NCBI GenBank assembly: GCA_003216235.1
Contig: QCJE01000002.1
Span: forward strand, 1-64,000
Direction: 5' to 3'
Origin: Pelagibacteraceae bacterium AG-404-P07
GTDB lineage: Bacteria; Pseudomonadota; Alphaproteobacteria; Pelagibacterales; Pelagibacteraceae
Length of the DNA stretch: 64,000 nucleotides
Numbering within the stretch: the first letter of the stretch is position 1; every line of letters starts with the position of its first letter. Both the position numbers and the translations under genes were made by a program. Below, piece by piece: positions 24,375-33,456 of this stretch. The notes beneath the pieces are model-generated. The model did not search any database and had not been told where the DNA came from. It saw nothing but the letters and a program-made list of their open reading frames with translations.

Positions 24375-25118
24375 ATGATTATATTATCAATATTATTTTT
24401 TATAACAGCTATTTTATACTCAAGTGTTGGTTTTGGTGGTGGGTCTACTTATTTAGCTTTACTATTAATATGGGACATTCCTTACTATATTCTACCAGTC
24501 ATAGCTTTGTTTTGTAATATAATTGTTGTTACAGGAAACTCTATTAACTACATAATAGCTGGGAATCATAATTTCAAATTGATAGTTCCTTTTTTAATTG
24601 GTTCAATTCCTTTAGCATTTTTTGGTGGAACTTTAGAAATTAATAAAGAAATATTTGAAATTTTATTATTTATTGTTTTAACAATTGCGGGTTTTTTATT
24701 ATTAGTAAACAATAAATCTTATGAAAAAGAAATTATAATTAAAGATATTAATTTCTTAATTTCAGTTTTGATTGGATCTGTTTTGGGTTTGATTTCAGGG
24801 TTAGTGGGGATTGGAGGAGGTATTTTTTTAAGCCCTATTCTTTTTTTACTAAATGCAGATAAACCTAAAAATATTGTAACTACCGCATCATTGTTTATAC
24901 TTATTAATTCAATATCTGGAATTTTTGGCCAATTAACTAAAGAAAACGTTCTTAATGAATTCTATTTATACTGGCCATTATTTTTTGCAGTTTTAGCCGG
25001 TGGTCTTTTAGGGAACTTTCTAAATCTTAAAATTTTTTCAAATAGAGTATTAGCACTTATAACATCTATATTAGTAATTTTTGTTGCAATTAGAATGGGT
25101 TTTAAAATATTTGCTTAA
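24375..25118 (+). CDS. TauE/SafE-family sulfite/organosulfonate exporter
   Basis: 247 residues, about eight membrane helices in two repeats. Each repeat contains the family's glycine-rich motif ('SSVGFGGGSTYLALL' near the N-terminus and 'GLVGIGGGIFLSPIL' in the second half). TauE-type proteins move sulfite, sulfoacetate or related anions out of the cytosol. With the periplasmic sulfite dehydrogenase 11 kb away, export of toxic sulfite for oxidation is a sensible inference. It overlaps the homocysteine methyltransferase-like gene by one base. Confidence 0.87.
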   Translation: MIILSILFFITAILYSSVGFGGGSTYLALLLIWDIPYYILPVIALFCNIIVVTGNSINYIIAGNHNFKLIVPFLIGSIPLAFFGGTLEINKEIFEILLFIVLTIAGFLLLVNNKSYEKEIIIKDINFLISVLIGSVLGLISGLVGIGGGIFLSPILFLLNADKPKNIVTTASLFILINSISGIFGQLTKENVLNEFYLYWPLFFAVLAGGLLGNFLNLKIFSNRVLALITSILVIFVAIRMGFKIFA

Positions 25119-26020
25119 TGATGAATTTAGATTTTTTTAAAAAAGTCAGAATTTTGGATGGTGGTATGGGGCAAGAACTCCTAGCACGAGGTATGAGGCC
25201 AAAAGGAACATTGTGGAGTGCAAGTGCATTAATAGATGAAAAATATCATAAACTTTTATTTGATACTCACATTGATTTCATAAAAGCTGGTGCTGAAGTA
25301 ATTGTAACAACAACTTTTGCCTCAAGAAAAATCCGTTTAATTGAAAACAATTGCGAAAATAAATTTGAATATATAAATAGAAAAGCCGGTGAGATTGCAA
25401 AAAAAACAAAAGATCAATTCCCAAATGTGCTGATAGCAGGTGGATTACCCCCACAAAATTTAACTTACAGAGCTGATAATAGGCCTGATAATGAAATCAG
25501 AAATGATTTTCTTGATCAAGCTAAATTAATAGAACCTTACATAGATTTTTTTTATTTTGATGTCTTAAGTAGTATTAATGAAATTAAGATAGGTATCGAG
25601 AGTATCAAAAAATTTAATAAACCTTATTTAGTGGGTATTCATATATCTGAAGGCACAAAATTACCAAGTGGTGAAAAAATTTCAGATCTAATAAATAATT
25701 TAGATACTGATAAATTACTTGGTGTAACACTTTCTTGTGTCTCGCCAGAAAATTTTCAAATAAATCTTTCTGAAATTAAAAATCTAGGTATTCCTTTTGG
25801 TTTTAAATTAAACGGTTTTGTGAAAACAAATCCTATTCCTAAACTTGATAATAATAAAAAAACAAAAAATCCAAAAGAATTACTCGGTATTCGCAAGGAT
25901 TTAACTCCTGCGAAGATGGCTGATTTTGCTAAAAGATTTAAAGATGCAGGCGCAACTATTCTGGGCGGGTGTTGTGAAACAAGGCCATCACATATTGAAG
26001 CTTTTTCTAAACTTAAATAG
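25118..26020 (+). CDS. Homocysteine S-methyltransferase-family protein
   Basis: 300 residues of the zinc-dependent betaine/S-methylmethionine-homocysteine methyltransferase barrel. It opens with 'ILDGGMGQELLARG'. The zinc Cys residues appear in 'TLSCVSPENF' and 'GGCCETRPSHI'. The methyl donor (betaine, S-methylmethionine, dimethylsulfoniopropionate or other) cannot be read from sequence. SAR11 strains also have a separate SAM-V-controlled bhmT; no riboswitch is seen ahead of this copy, which is coupled to the exporter gene before it. Its end overlaps the convergent DMT gene by eight bases. Confidence 0.85.
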   Translation: MMNLDFFKKVRILDGGMGQELLARGMRPKGTLWSASALIDEKYHKLLFDTHIDFIKAGAEVIVTTTFASRKIRLIENNCENKFEYINRKAGEIAKKTKDQFPNVLIAGGLPPQNLTYRADNRPDNEIRNDFLDQAKLIEPYIDFFYFDVLSSINEIKIGIESIKKFNKPYLVGIHISEGTKLPSGEKISDLINNLDTDKLLGVTLSCVSPENFQINLSEIKNLGIPFGFKLNGFVKTNPIPKLDNNKKTKNPKELLGIRKDLTPAKMADFAKRFKDAGATILGGCCETRPSHIEAFSKLK

Positions 26021-26900
26021 TCTTTTGAAAGTCTGCTTTTCTTACGAAATAAATTCCAACACAAACTGCAATTAATGAAATTAATACTTTAAAAGTAATT
26101 AATTCTTTTAAAAAGATATAACTTAATATTGTTCCAAAAATTGGAATTAAATAAGAAACCTGTGACTGAAAAATTAATCCATTATTAACCAGTATTCTAA
26201 ATCTCAACAACCAAGCTATACCTGTTGAAACAAGGCCAAGATAAACGACTGAAATAGTGGAGTCTAATCTTGGTGTTAGTTGCCAAGGCTGTTCAATAAA
26301 ACTTACAAGTGGTATCAAAATAATTGTCGCCCAAATTAAGATTGATCCTGTTACATTTTCATTTTTTTTCTTACTAATTTTTAAAGTTAAAACTCCTCCA
26401 ATAACATAACATGTTGAGCCTAATAAAATTAATAATGCTGATGTAAAGTTATTTTCATCTATCAATAGATTATCAGAAAATAGAAATATAATACCTGAAA
26501 ATCCAATTAAAATTCCTATAGTTTTTATAAAATTAAATTTTTCATTTTTTGTATAAAAATGTGCAAGCACTGTCGAACTTAAAGGAGTGGTAGACATCAA
26601 TATTGCAGCTAAATTACTTTGAACAGATTTTACTCCATAGGCTATTAGAAAAAATGGAGCAACTAAATTAATAAAACCAATCATTGCAAACCAATGCCAA
26701 TCTTTAGAAAAAGCCTCAATTTTTATCTTTTTAAAATAACAAAGTAATAAAACAGGTATCGCACCAAAAAAAACTCTTAAAAAAGCTATAGTTACAGGTC
26801 CAAATGAATAAGTTGCAATCTTTATATTAAAAAATGCAGAAGCCCAAATCAATGCAAGTAAAGTTAATAATAGATAATCTAATAATTTTGGCTGTTTCAT
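26013..26900 (-). CDS. EamA/DMT-superfamily membrane transporter
   Basis: 295 residues, ten hydrophobic segments in two EamA repeats. The first repeat starts 'LLLTLLALIWASAFFNIKIA' and the second has 'LILLGSTCYVIGGVLTLK'. Members export amino acids or metabolites or take up nucleotide-linked compounds. It overlaps ybaK by four bases, so the two are co-translated. No substrate hint beyond that. Confidence 0.88.
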   Translation of the reverse strand: MKQPKLLDYLLLTLLALIWASAFFNIKIATYSFGPVTIAFLRVFFGAIPVLLLCYFKKIKIEAFSKDWHWFAMIGFINLVAPFFLIAYGVKSVQSNLAAILMSTTPLSSTVLAHFYTKNEKFNFIKTIGILIGFSGIIFLFSDNLLIDENNFTSALLILLGSTCYVIGGVLTLKISKKKNENVTGSILIWATIILIPLVSFIEQPWQLTPRLDSTISVVYLGLVSTGIAWLLRFRILVNNGLIFQSQVSYLIPIFGTILSYIFLKELITFKVLISLIAVCVGIYFVRKADFQKTI

Positions 26901-27376
26901 TCTGAAATTTCTTTAATTAAACCTTGAGTTATTTTTTGTAGATTTAAATAGTCAATTTTAAATACACAATTGGGATGACCAGCAGCAGCATATAAATTAT
27001 CAAATCTTTTTAGCGAATTATCAATATAAATATTAATTTCTTTCAAATGACCAACTGGTGAAACACCTCCAATAGTAAAACCTGTTACATCTTTAACTTC
27101 ATCAGCAGAAGCCATTGATACATCTTTAATATTTAAGATTTTTTTAATCTTATTTAATGAGCCTTTTTTGTCTCCAGCTACTAAGCATAAAATAAATGTA
27201 TTTTTTGCTTTAAAAAGTAAACTTTTTACTATTGCTCCAACTTCACAATCTAAAGATGCTGCTGCTTCCAAAGCAGTTCTGGCAGAAGTATTAAGTAAAA
27301 TAACATTCAAATTTGAGTCATATTTTTTTAAATATTTTTTAACCCTTATAACTGGCTCTTTATCTAATATAGACAT
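26897..27376 (-). CDS. YbaK/ProX-type aminoacyl-tRNA deacylase
   Basis: 159 residues of the YbaK/INS domain, which hydrolyses mischarged tRNA (Cys-tRNA-Pro or Ala-tRNA-Pro). The catalytic Lys is in 'VGAIVKSLLFK'. Further conserved blocks are 'GFTIGGVSPVGHL' and 'IYAAAGHPNCVFKI'-like near the end. Length and fold are complete. It starts divergently from glnA and is followed by the EamA gene with a four-base overlap. Confidence 0.88.
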   Translation of the reverse strand: MSILDKEPVIRVKKYLKKYDSNLNVILLNTSARTALEAAASLDCEVGAIVKSLLFKAKNTFILCLVAGDKKGSLNKIKKILNIKDVSMASADEVKDVTGFTIGGVSPVGHLKEINIYIDNSLKRFDNLYAAAGHPNCVFKIDYLNLQKITQGLIKEISE

Positions 27377-27406
27377 AATTCAACTTTAAATTGTTAGTTT
27401 TTACCC

Positions 27407-27455
27407 TGTAAAACGCGCACTTATGTAAAAAATGCATAGGTGTTATTATGTAAAA
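27407..27455. promoter_or_regulatory. Three TGTAAAA repeats upstream of glnA
   Basis: TGTAAAA occurs at 27407-27413, 27424-27430 and 27449-27455, the last two inside a longer shared TTATGTAAAA. They lie in the 138-base gap between ybaK and glnA and could be sites for a nitrogen regulator. No NtrC-like consensus or sigma-54 box is present. A-rich words occur by chance in such DNA, so this is weak. Confidence 0.25.
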
Positions 27456-27514
27456 GAACATTATCTATCAGTCTTTTTTTGATACTACAACCAAGGAATT
27501 ACACAGGAGAAATT

Positions 27515-28921
27515 ATGAGTGCTAAAGATGTTTTAAAATTTATTAAAGATAAAGAAGCTGAATTCGTTGATTTGAGATTTACTGATCCTAGAGGAAAACT
27601 TCAGCATTTAACTATGGATGTTACTGCTGTCGATGACAGCATGTTGAATGATGGTGTATTTTTTGACGGATCTTCAATAGCTGGATGGAAGGCTATAAAC
27701 GAGTCTGATATGATTTTAAAACCTGATTTAACAAGATTTTTTCTAGATCCATTTGCTTCTCATAACACTGTCGTTCTCTTTTGTGATATCTTAGATGCAA
27801 TTAAGAAAACACCTTATGAAAGAGATCCAAGAGGTGTTGCAAAAAAAGCTGAAGAATATTTAAAGAAATCTGGAATTGGTGATAAAGCATTTTTTGGTCC
27901 TGAACCAGAATTTTTTGTATTCGATGATGTTAGAATTAAAAATGATATGAATGAATGTGGGTTTAAGATTGATAGTAAAGAAGGTCCATATAATTCAGGT
28001 AGAGAATATGAAAATGGAAATATGGGACATAGACCACCAATCAAAGGTGGATATTTTCCAGTTCCTCCTGTTGATAGTGAACAAGACATGCGAGGAGAAT
28101 ATTTAAAAAATTTAAAAGAAGTTGGAATTAAAGTAGAAAAACATCATCATGAAGTTGCACCTAGTCAACATGAACTTGGAATGTATTTTGGTACATTAGT
28201 AAATCAAGCTGATAACGTTCAGCTATATAAATATGTAGTTCAAATGGTAACACACTCTTTTGGAAAAACAGCAACATTTATGCCCAAACCTGTGGCAGGT
28301 GATAATGGTTCAGGTATGCATATCCACCAATCTATTTGGAAAGGTGATAAACCAGTTTTTTCAGGTGATGCATATGCAGGATTATCTGAAACTGCACTTC
28401 ATTACATTGGTGGTATTTTAAAACATGCAAAAGCAATTAACGCATTCGCTAATTCTACTACAAATAGTTATAAAAGATTAATACCAGGTTTTGAAGCTCC
28501 AGTTCTATTGGCATATTCTGCTAGGAACAGATCAGCATCATGTCGTATCCCAATTACTTTGAATAAAAAAGGTGCTAGATGTGAAATCAGATTTCCAGAT
28601 GCTGCAGGAAACCCCTATTTAACTTTTGCTGCAATGTTAATGGCTGGATTAGATGGAATAAAAAATAAAATACATCCTGGAGAGTCATTTGATAAAGATT
28701 TATACGAGTTGCCACCAGAGGAAGTTAAATCTATACCAACTGTGTGTGGATCTTTAAGAGAGGCTATGGAAAGTTTAGATAAAGATAGAGAATTTTTAAC
28801 TCAGGGTGGTGTATTTACTGATGATCAAATAGATGCTTATATTGCTCTTAAGTTTGAGGAAATTCATAAGTTTGAACATGCACCTCATCCAGTAGAGTTT
28901 GAGATGTATTACAGTAGCTAA
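27515..28921 (+). CDS. glnA: Glutamine synthetase, type I
   Basis: ATP-dependent ammonium assimilation to glutamine. From the ATG at 27515 (strong AGGAGA eight bases upstream) the protein has 468 residues, exactly the GS-I length. The reading frame continues upstream to 27440, but that part is not GS-like. Visible motifs are 'DGSSIAGW', '[11 protein letters not shown]', '[10 protein letters not shown]', 'NRSASCRIP' and the adenylylation-loop Tyr in '[10 protein letters not shown]', which implies GlnE-type control. The stop is followed directly by the convergent 56-residue gene. Confidence 0.96.
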   Translation: MSAKDVLKFIKDKEAEFVDLRFTDPRGKLQHLTMDVTAVDDSMLNDGVFFDGSSIAGWKAINESDMILKPDLTRFFLDPFASHNTVVLFCDILDAIKKTPYERDPRGVAKKAEEYLKKSGIGDKAFFGPEPEFFVFDDVRIKNDMNECGFKIDSKEGPYNSGREYENGNMGHRPPIKGGYFPVPPVDSEQDMRGEYLKNLKEVGIKVEKHHHEVAPSQHELGMYFGTLVNQADNVQLYKYVVQMVTHSFGKTATFMPKPVAGDNGSGMHIHQSIWKGDKPVFSGDAYAGLSETALHYIGGILKHAKAINAFANSTTNSYKRLIPGFEAPVLLAYSARNRSASCRIPITLNKKGARCEIRFPDAAGNPYLTFAAMLMAGLDGIKNKIHPGESFDKDLYELPPEEVKSIPTVCGSLREAMESLDKDREFLTQGGVFTDDQIDAYIALKFEEIHKFEHAPHPVEFEMYYSS

Positions 28922-29092
28922 TTACTGTTTAGTTGTAGCAATAGTATCTTTATTAACACCTTTTTTAACTACGTAGTCTTGTGTGCCGTTTGCACCAGTG
29001 TCAACCTCTTTACGTAGATCTTTAAAGAAAGTTTTTTCTTTTAAAGAATCTTTTAGGCCTTTAACAAGATTTTTAAATTCAAACTTATTCAT
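28922..29092 (-). CDS. Small basic protein of unknown function
   Basis: 56 residues beginning 'MNKFEFKNLVKGLKDSL'; the longer frame upstream to 29140 overlaps its own promoter and is not needed. It has an amphipathic lysine-rich helix, then a polar C-terminal tail ('VDTGANGTQDYVVKKG'). No domain is recognised. A consensus-like promoter at 29099-29127 would start transcription almost at the ATG, suggesting a leaderless mRNA. It runs tail to tail with glnA without any spacer. Confidence 0.6.
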   Translation of the reverse strand: MNKFEFKNLVKGLKDSLKEKTFFKDLRKEVDTGANGTQDYVVKKGVNKDTIATTKQ

Positions 29093-29098
29093 ATGAAT

Positions 29099-29127
29099 CT
29101 TATACACTAGATATGCATTTTGAACAA
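29099..29127 (-). promoter_or_regulatory. Promoter of the 56-residue gene
   Basis: On the minus strand TTGTTC (29127-29122) and TATAAG (29104-29099) are separated by exactly 17 bases, a good sigma-70 layout. The -10 box ends only six bases before the ATG at 29092 and no ribosome-binding site is present. The predicted transcript is therefore leaderless or nearly so. Confidence 0.45.
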
Positions 29128-29158
29128 TACTGTTATGCAACTTATGGGATACTACTAT

Positions 29159-29494
29159 TTAGCCTATTTTAAACGACTCTCCACAGCCACAACGCTCTGT
29201 TTCATTGGGATTATTGAATACAAAAGTAGAAGAAAAATCCTCTTTTTTATAATCCATTTCAGTGCCTAATAAATACATAACTGCTGCTGAATCTATAAAT
29301 ACTTTTACCCCTTTATCTTCAATAACTTCATCATTAGGATTTATTTTTTTCGAATATTCCATTACGTAAGACATGCCTGCACAACCACCTGATTTCACAG
29401 AAACTCTTACCCCTAAAGCATTTTTTTCAGCACCAGACATTATTTCTTTTATTCTATTTGCGGCGTTATCACTTAATGTAATAATTGAATTCAT
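29159..29494 (-). CDS. sufA: A-type iron-sulfur carrier protein
   Basis: 111 residues of the HesB/IscA/ErpA family. The three cluster-binding Cys are present, the first in 'SGGCAGMSYVMEY' and the last two in 'CGCGESF' near the C-terminus. It receives clusters from SufBC2D or SufU and passes them to apoproteins. ErpA or IscA subtype cannot be told apart from sequence alone. It is last in the suf operon, overlapping sufT by one base. Confidence 0.9.
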   Translation of the reverse strand: MNSIITLSDNAANRIKEIMSGAEKNALGVRVSVKSGGCAGMSYVMEYSKKINPNDEVIEDKGVKVFIDSAAVMYLLGTEMDYKKEDFSSTFVFNNPNETERCGCGESFKIG

Positions 29495-29790
29495 TATAAA
29501 TTTAACTCCAATTTAGCTGCATCTGACATCATATCTTTTGTCCATGGTGGATCCCAGACTAATTGTAAATCAACGTCATCGATTTCTTCTACTTGCATAG
29601 CTCCTTCTTTCACTTCTTTAGGCAAACTTTCAGCAACTGGACAATTTGGTGTTGTAAGTGTCATTTTTATTTCTGCTTTTTTGCCTTTTACTTGAATATC
29701 ATAGATCAAACCAAGTTCATAAATATTTACAGGTAATTCAGGGTCATAAATTTTTCTTATTTCATTAATTATTTTATCTTTAATTTCCAT
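29494..29790 (-). CDS. sufT: SufT (DUF59/MIP18 family) Fe-S maturation factor
   Basis: 98 residues of the DUF59 domain with the conserved 'YDPELPVNIYELGLIYDI', 'LTTPNCPVAESLP' and 'VWDPPWTKDMMSD'. The single Cys is the proposed cluster ligand. SufT assists maturation of Fe-S proteins under high demand. It starts five bases after sufU and overlaps sufA by one base. Confidence 0.92.
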   Translation of the reverse strand: MEIKDKIINEIRKIYDPELPVNIYELGLIYDIQVKGKKAEIKMTLTTPNCPVAESLPKEVKEGAMQVEEIDDVDLQLVWDPPWTKDMMSDAAKLELNL

Positions 29791-29795
29791 AAAAA

Positions 29796-30260
29796 TTAAT
29801 CCTCAGTACTAACTTTCTTTCCATCATTTTCCATTGCCGAAACTAATGTGTGCCATGATAGTGTAGCACATTTAACTCTCATAGGAAATTGTTTAACTCC
29901 TGAAAGACACATAAGTTTTGTTTTGTCATCTTCTTTTAAAATCTTATTTTTAAGTTCTGGATTTTCTTTTATCATTCCTAAAAAATCTTTAATTATTTCT
30001 TTAGCCTCATTATCACTTTTTCCTTTTATAAGATCTGTCATTATAGAAGCTGATGCCATAGATATTGCACAACCACTTCCTTCAAAAGATATATCTTCTA
30101 CTTTTCTTTGATTGTTTAATTTTAAATACACATGAACGTTATCTCCACATAAAGGATTGTTTCCTTTAGCATCTTTATTAAAATTTTCTGTCTTTCCTAA
30201 ATTCCTAGGATTTTTACCATGTTCTAAAATTATTTCTTGATATAAATCTTTTAAGTTCAT
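29796..30260 (-). CDS. sufU: SufU scaffold / sulfur-transfer protein
   Basis: 154 residues of the NifU N-terminal/IscU fold. Three conserved Cys appear in 'NPLCGDNV', 'GCAISMASASIMTDL' and 'VKCATLSWHTL'. An extra loop around 'KGKSDNEAKEI' is typical of SufU rather than IscU. It likely takes sulfur from SufS through its zinc site, replacing SufE, which is missing. It starts four bases inside sufS. Confidence 0.9.
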   Translation of the reverse strand: MNLKDLYQEIILEHGKNPRNLGKTENFNKDAKGNNPLCGDNVHVYLKLNNQRKVEDISFEGSGCAISMASASIMTDLIKGKSDNEAKEIIKDFLGMIKENPELKNKILKEDDKTKLMCLSGVKQFPMRVKCATLSWHTLVSAMENDGKKVSTED

Positions 30261-31477
30261 TTTAATTCAAAAATTTTTTTACAATTGTTAATACCTTCAT
30301 TTAATTTATCCAAATCATCTTTAGTATTATAAACTCCCAAAGAAGCTCTAGCACTAGCGGAAATACCTAATTTATCATGAAGTATTTGACAACAATGATG
30401 ACCTGCTCTTATCGCAACTCCCGTTTCATCTAAAATAGTTGCAATATCATGTGGATGAACACCTTCGATGGTAAAAGATAATACCCCACCTCTTTCCTTT
30501 GGATTTCCAATTAATTTTACAGAATTATTTTTTTGTAAAATTTCTTGTCCATATTCAATTAATTCCTTTTCATGTTTAATAATATTTTCAATTCCTATAC
30601 TTTCAATAAATTTTATCGATTGATCAAATGCAATTACTTGTGCAGTTGCCATTGTTCCTGCTTCATACTTATTAGGAAGATCGCCATATGAAATTCTATC
30701 TTTTTTAACTTCATTTATCATTCCTCCACCACCTTGATAAGGAGGAAGTTGTTCAAGCCATTTTTTTTTTCCATACAAAACACCAAGTCCTGTTGGTCCA
30801 TACATCTTATGACATGAGATTGCATAGAAATCACAATCTAAGTCTTGCATATCTAACTTTAAATGTGGACCACCTTGACAACCATCAACTACTACAACTA
30901 TTCCTTTCGAATGAGCTAATTGAGTAATTTCTTTTATAGGTAAAACTGAGCCAGTAACATTTGATAAATGAGTTATTGCTATTATTTTTGTTTTATCTGT
31001 TATTTCTTTTTCTATATTTTCAATAGGAATATCACCATCTTCATTGATTTCAGCAAATTTAATTTTAATATTTTTTGATTTTCTTAAAAAATGCCAAGGA
31101 ACATAATTAGAATGATGTTCTAATTCTGTGATTAAAACTTCATCATTTGGCTCCAGAATTGATTGGCCCAGCGTATTTGCTACTAGATTCAATGCTTCAG
31201 TAGCTCCTTTAGTAAATACAATTTCATTTTTATCTTTAGCATTAATATACTTTTGAACTGAAGATCTTGTATTTTCATATAAATTTGTTGCTGCAACTGC
31301 CAAATAATGAACACTTCTTCCAACATTAGAAAATTGTTTTGAGTAAAAATCATTTATTCTATCTAAAACAATCTTAGGTTTTTGCGATGAGTTAGCACTG
31401 TCTAAATAAACTAAATCGTTATTTTGAATTTTTTCATCAAAAATTGGAAATTCTTTTTTAATATCACCTATATTCAT
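30257..31477 (-). CDS. sufS: Cysteine desulfurase SufS
   Basis: 406-residue PLP enzyme that removes sulfur from cysteine as a persulfide. The PLP Lys is in 'AISCHKMYGPTGLG' and the active-site Cys in 'IRAGHHCCQ', as expected for the group II desulfurases (SufS/CsdA). It overlaps sufU by four bases and sufD by four, giving a continuous translational unit. Confidence 0.93.
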   Translation of the reverse strand: MNIGDIKKEFPIFDEKIQNNDLVYLDSANSSQKPKIVLDRINDFYSKQFSNVGRSVHYLAVAATNLYENTRSSVQKYINAKDKNEIVFTKGATEALNLVANTLGQSILEPNDEVLITELEHHSNYVPWHFLRKSKNIKIKFAEINEDGDIPIENIEKEITDKTKIIAITHLSNVTGSVLPIKEITQLAHSKGIVVVVDGCQGGPHLKLDMQDLDCDFYAISCHKMYGPTGLGVLYGKKKWLEQLPPYQGGGGMINEVKKDRISYGDLPNKYEAGTMATAQVIAFDQSIKFIESIGIENIIKHEKELIEYGQEILQKNNSVKLIGNPKERGGVLSFTIEGVHPHDIATILDETGVAIRAGHHCCQILHDKLGISASARASLGVYNTKDDLDKLNEGINNCKKIFELK

Positions 31478-32721
31478 TCCTTTAATCCAATCATATTTTT
31501 AATCAAATTTTTAATCTCTGAGTCTGTAATCTTTTCAACAACATCTAGTAAAAAACCATTAATCAAAAGTTCTTTAGATTGTTTGTAACTCAGGCCCCTA
31601 GACATTAAGTAAAAAATTGAATTTTCGTTTAAACTTCCAGACGCCGAACCATGAGAACATTTCACATCATCAGCATATATTTCCAATTCTGGCTTAACAT
31701 TAAACTCTGAAGTTTCATCTAATAAAATTGCTTTACTTAACTGATAACCATCAGTTTTTTGTGCCTTAGAATTCACAAATATTTTTCCTTGGTAAGCAGC
31801 TTTTGAATTTTTTCCAAGAACGCTCTTGATAAGTTGATAACTTTTAGTGTTTTCTACTAAGTGATTAATTGTAGTTCTAATTTCATGTTGTTGATTTTCT
31901 CTTAATGAAAAAACACCATTTACAAAAGCAGATGAAAATTCACCATTTAAATTACAATTAACTTCATTTTTAAAAAAATTTGATCCTGCAGATAAAATAA
32001 ATGTTTCTGAAATACTATTAGAGTCTTGCTCTATATTGTTAAATGAGTATTTTAAATTATCATTTTTGAAATTATCAACTTTAAAATTCTTAAGAATTGA
32101 GTCCTTTTTTAAATTAAAGCTATATAAAATATTCGAAAAATTTTTAGCTGATTTATCAGTAAAAAAATCAATAAGTCTTAATGAACTATTTTTCTCTAAA
32201 TCAAAATCTAATCTTAAATTAACATTTTTTGATTTTGTTTTTTCATTAGTTGAATGATAAATTATGAGGGGTTTCTTTAAAGAATAATTCTCTTTAATTA
32301 CAATTTTAAAAGCCTTATTTGTAAACGCGTTATTTAAATCTATTAATGAGTTTTCATTATCAAATGTAATTTTTTTTTCTATTTCATCACTAATTTCAAT
32401 CTTGTTTTTATCCTCGTAATTAAAATCAATTTTTTCAATTCTTCCATTGATAAAAATAATTTTATTATGCTCTAAACCATCAACAAAAATAGATGAATCA
32501 ATTTTATTTGGTAATGAATAATCATTATAAAAACTTAAATTTCTTATACTTTTTTTAATAATTTGATTAATGTCTAAAAATTTCCAATTTTCTTGTTTTT
32601 TATTTGGAAATCCATTCTTCATAAACTTTTCCAAAAATTTCCTTTTCAGCTTGATGTCTTTTTCAGAAATGTCTAGTTTTTTTGCTATCTTATTAAAATC
32701 TAATTCTAATTGTTCAGTCAT
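31474..32721 (-). CDS. sufD: Fe-S assembly scaffold SufD
   Basis: 415 residues. The beta-helix core shared with SufB is seen in the second half ('KAAYQGKIFVNSKAQKTDGY', 'KCSHGSASGSLNENSIFYL'). The C-terminal 'GLSYKQSKELLINGFL' is the usual SufB/SufD closing helix. It pairs with SufB and two SufC in the assembly complex. The sequence is highly lysine/asparagine-rich and AT-driven, so similarity to model SufD is modest. It begins at the base before sufC ends. Confidence 0.9.
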   Translation of the reverse strand: MTEQLELDFNKIAKKLDISEKDIKLKRKFLEKFMKNGFPNKKQENWKFLDINQIIKKSIRNLSFYNDYSLPNKIDSSIFVDGLEHNKIIFINGRIEKIDFNYEDKNKIEISDEIEKKITFDNENSLIDLNNAFTNKAFKIVIKENYSLKKPLIIYHSTNEKTKSKNVNLRLDFDLEKNSSLRLIDFFTDKSAKNFSNILYSFNLKKDSILKNFKVDNFKNDNLKYSFNNIEQDSNSISETFILSAGSNFFKNEVNCNLNGEFSSAFVNGVFSLRENQQHEIRTTINHLVENTKSYQLIKSVLGKNSKAAYQGKIFVNSKAQKTDGYQLSKAILLDETSEFNVKPELEIYADDVKCSHGSASGSLNENSIFYLMSRGLSYKQSKELLINGFLLDVVEKITDSEIKNLIKNMIGLKE

Positions 32722-33456
32722 TTAATTAAAGCTTTCATATCCTTTTTTTTCTAATTCTATTGCAAGTTCTGGACCTCCAGATTTTATTATTTTTCCATTC
32801 ATTAAAACATGAACGAAGTCTGGTTTGATATAATCTAATAATCTTTGGTAATGAGTAATAATTAAGAAAGAATTATCTTTATTTCTAAGAGTATTGACAC
32901 CATCAGCAACTGTTTTTAGAGCATCAATATCTAAACCTGAATCTGTTTCATCTAAAATAGATAACTTTGGTTCTAACATAGACATTTGTAAAATCTCATT
33001 TTTCTTTTTTTCACCCCCAGAAAAACCAACATTCAATTGTCTGTTTAATTTTTCTTCATCAAATTTTAGTTCTTTTGCTTTTTCTTTAACAAGCTTTAAA
33101 AATTCGATAGCATCTAGCTCTTTCTCTCCACGTGCTTTTCTTACTGCATTCAGAGATGTTTTTAAAAAGATATTTGTATTTACTCCTGGAATTTCTAAAG
33201 GATATTGAAATGCTAAAAATATACCTTTATGTGCTCTTTCTTCTGTTTCAAGATCGAATAAATCTTTATTCTCAAATAAAATCTCACCTGATACCTCGTA
33301 TCCTTTTTTACCGGAAAGAATATTGGATAATGTGCTTTTGCCTGAACCATTAGGACCCATAATTGCATGCACTTCACCTGGATTAATATTTAGAGAAAAA
33401 CCCTTTAAAATTGACTTGTTTTCCACGTTTGCATTAAGATTATTAATTTTCAGCAT
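32722..33456 (-). CDS. sufC: Fe-S assembly ATPase SufC
   Basis: 244 residues of an ABC ATPase. The Walker A motif is 'GPNGSGKSTLSN', the signature 'GFSGGEKKKNE' is the SufC variant, and Walker B runs into 'LSILDETDSGLD'. It drives the SufBC2D scaffold. It overlaps sufB by one base and precedes sufD with no spacer. Confidence 0.95.
   Translation of the reverse strand: MLKINNLNANVENKSILKGFSLNINPGEVHAIMGPNGSGKSTLSNILSGKKGYEVSGEILFENKDLFDLETEERAHKGIFLAFQYPLEIPGVNTNIFLKTSLNAVRKARGEKELDAIEFLKLVKEKAKELKFDEEKLNRQLNVGFSGGEKKKNEILQMSMLEPKLSILDETDSGLDIDALKTVADGVNTLRNKDNSFLIITHYQRLLDYIKPDFVHVLMNGKIIKSGGPELAIELEKKGYESFN

Noticed and set aside
25060-25117. SAM-V riboswitch before the homocysteine methyltransferase-like gene
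   Set aside because: The upstream bases are coding for the exporter and no leader of sufficient length exists; the genes overlap by one base.
27440-27514. Longer upstream start for glutamine synthetase
   Set aside because: The extra 25 residues are not GS-like; the ATG at 27515 has a strong AGGAGA and gives the exact GS-I length of 468.
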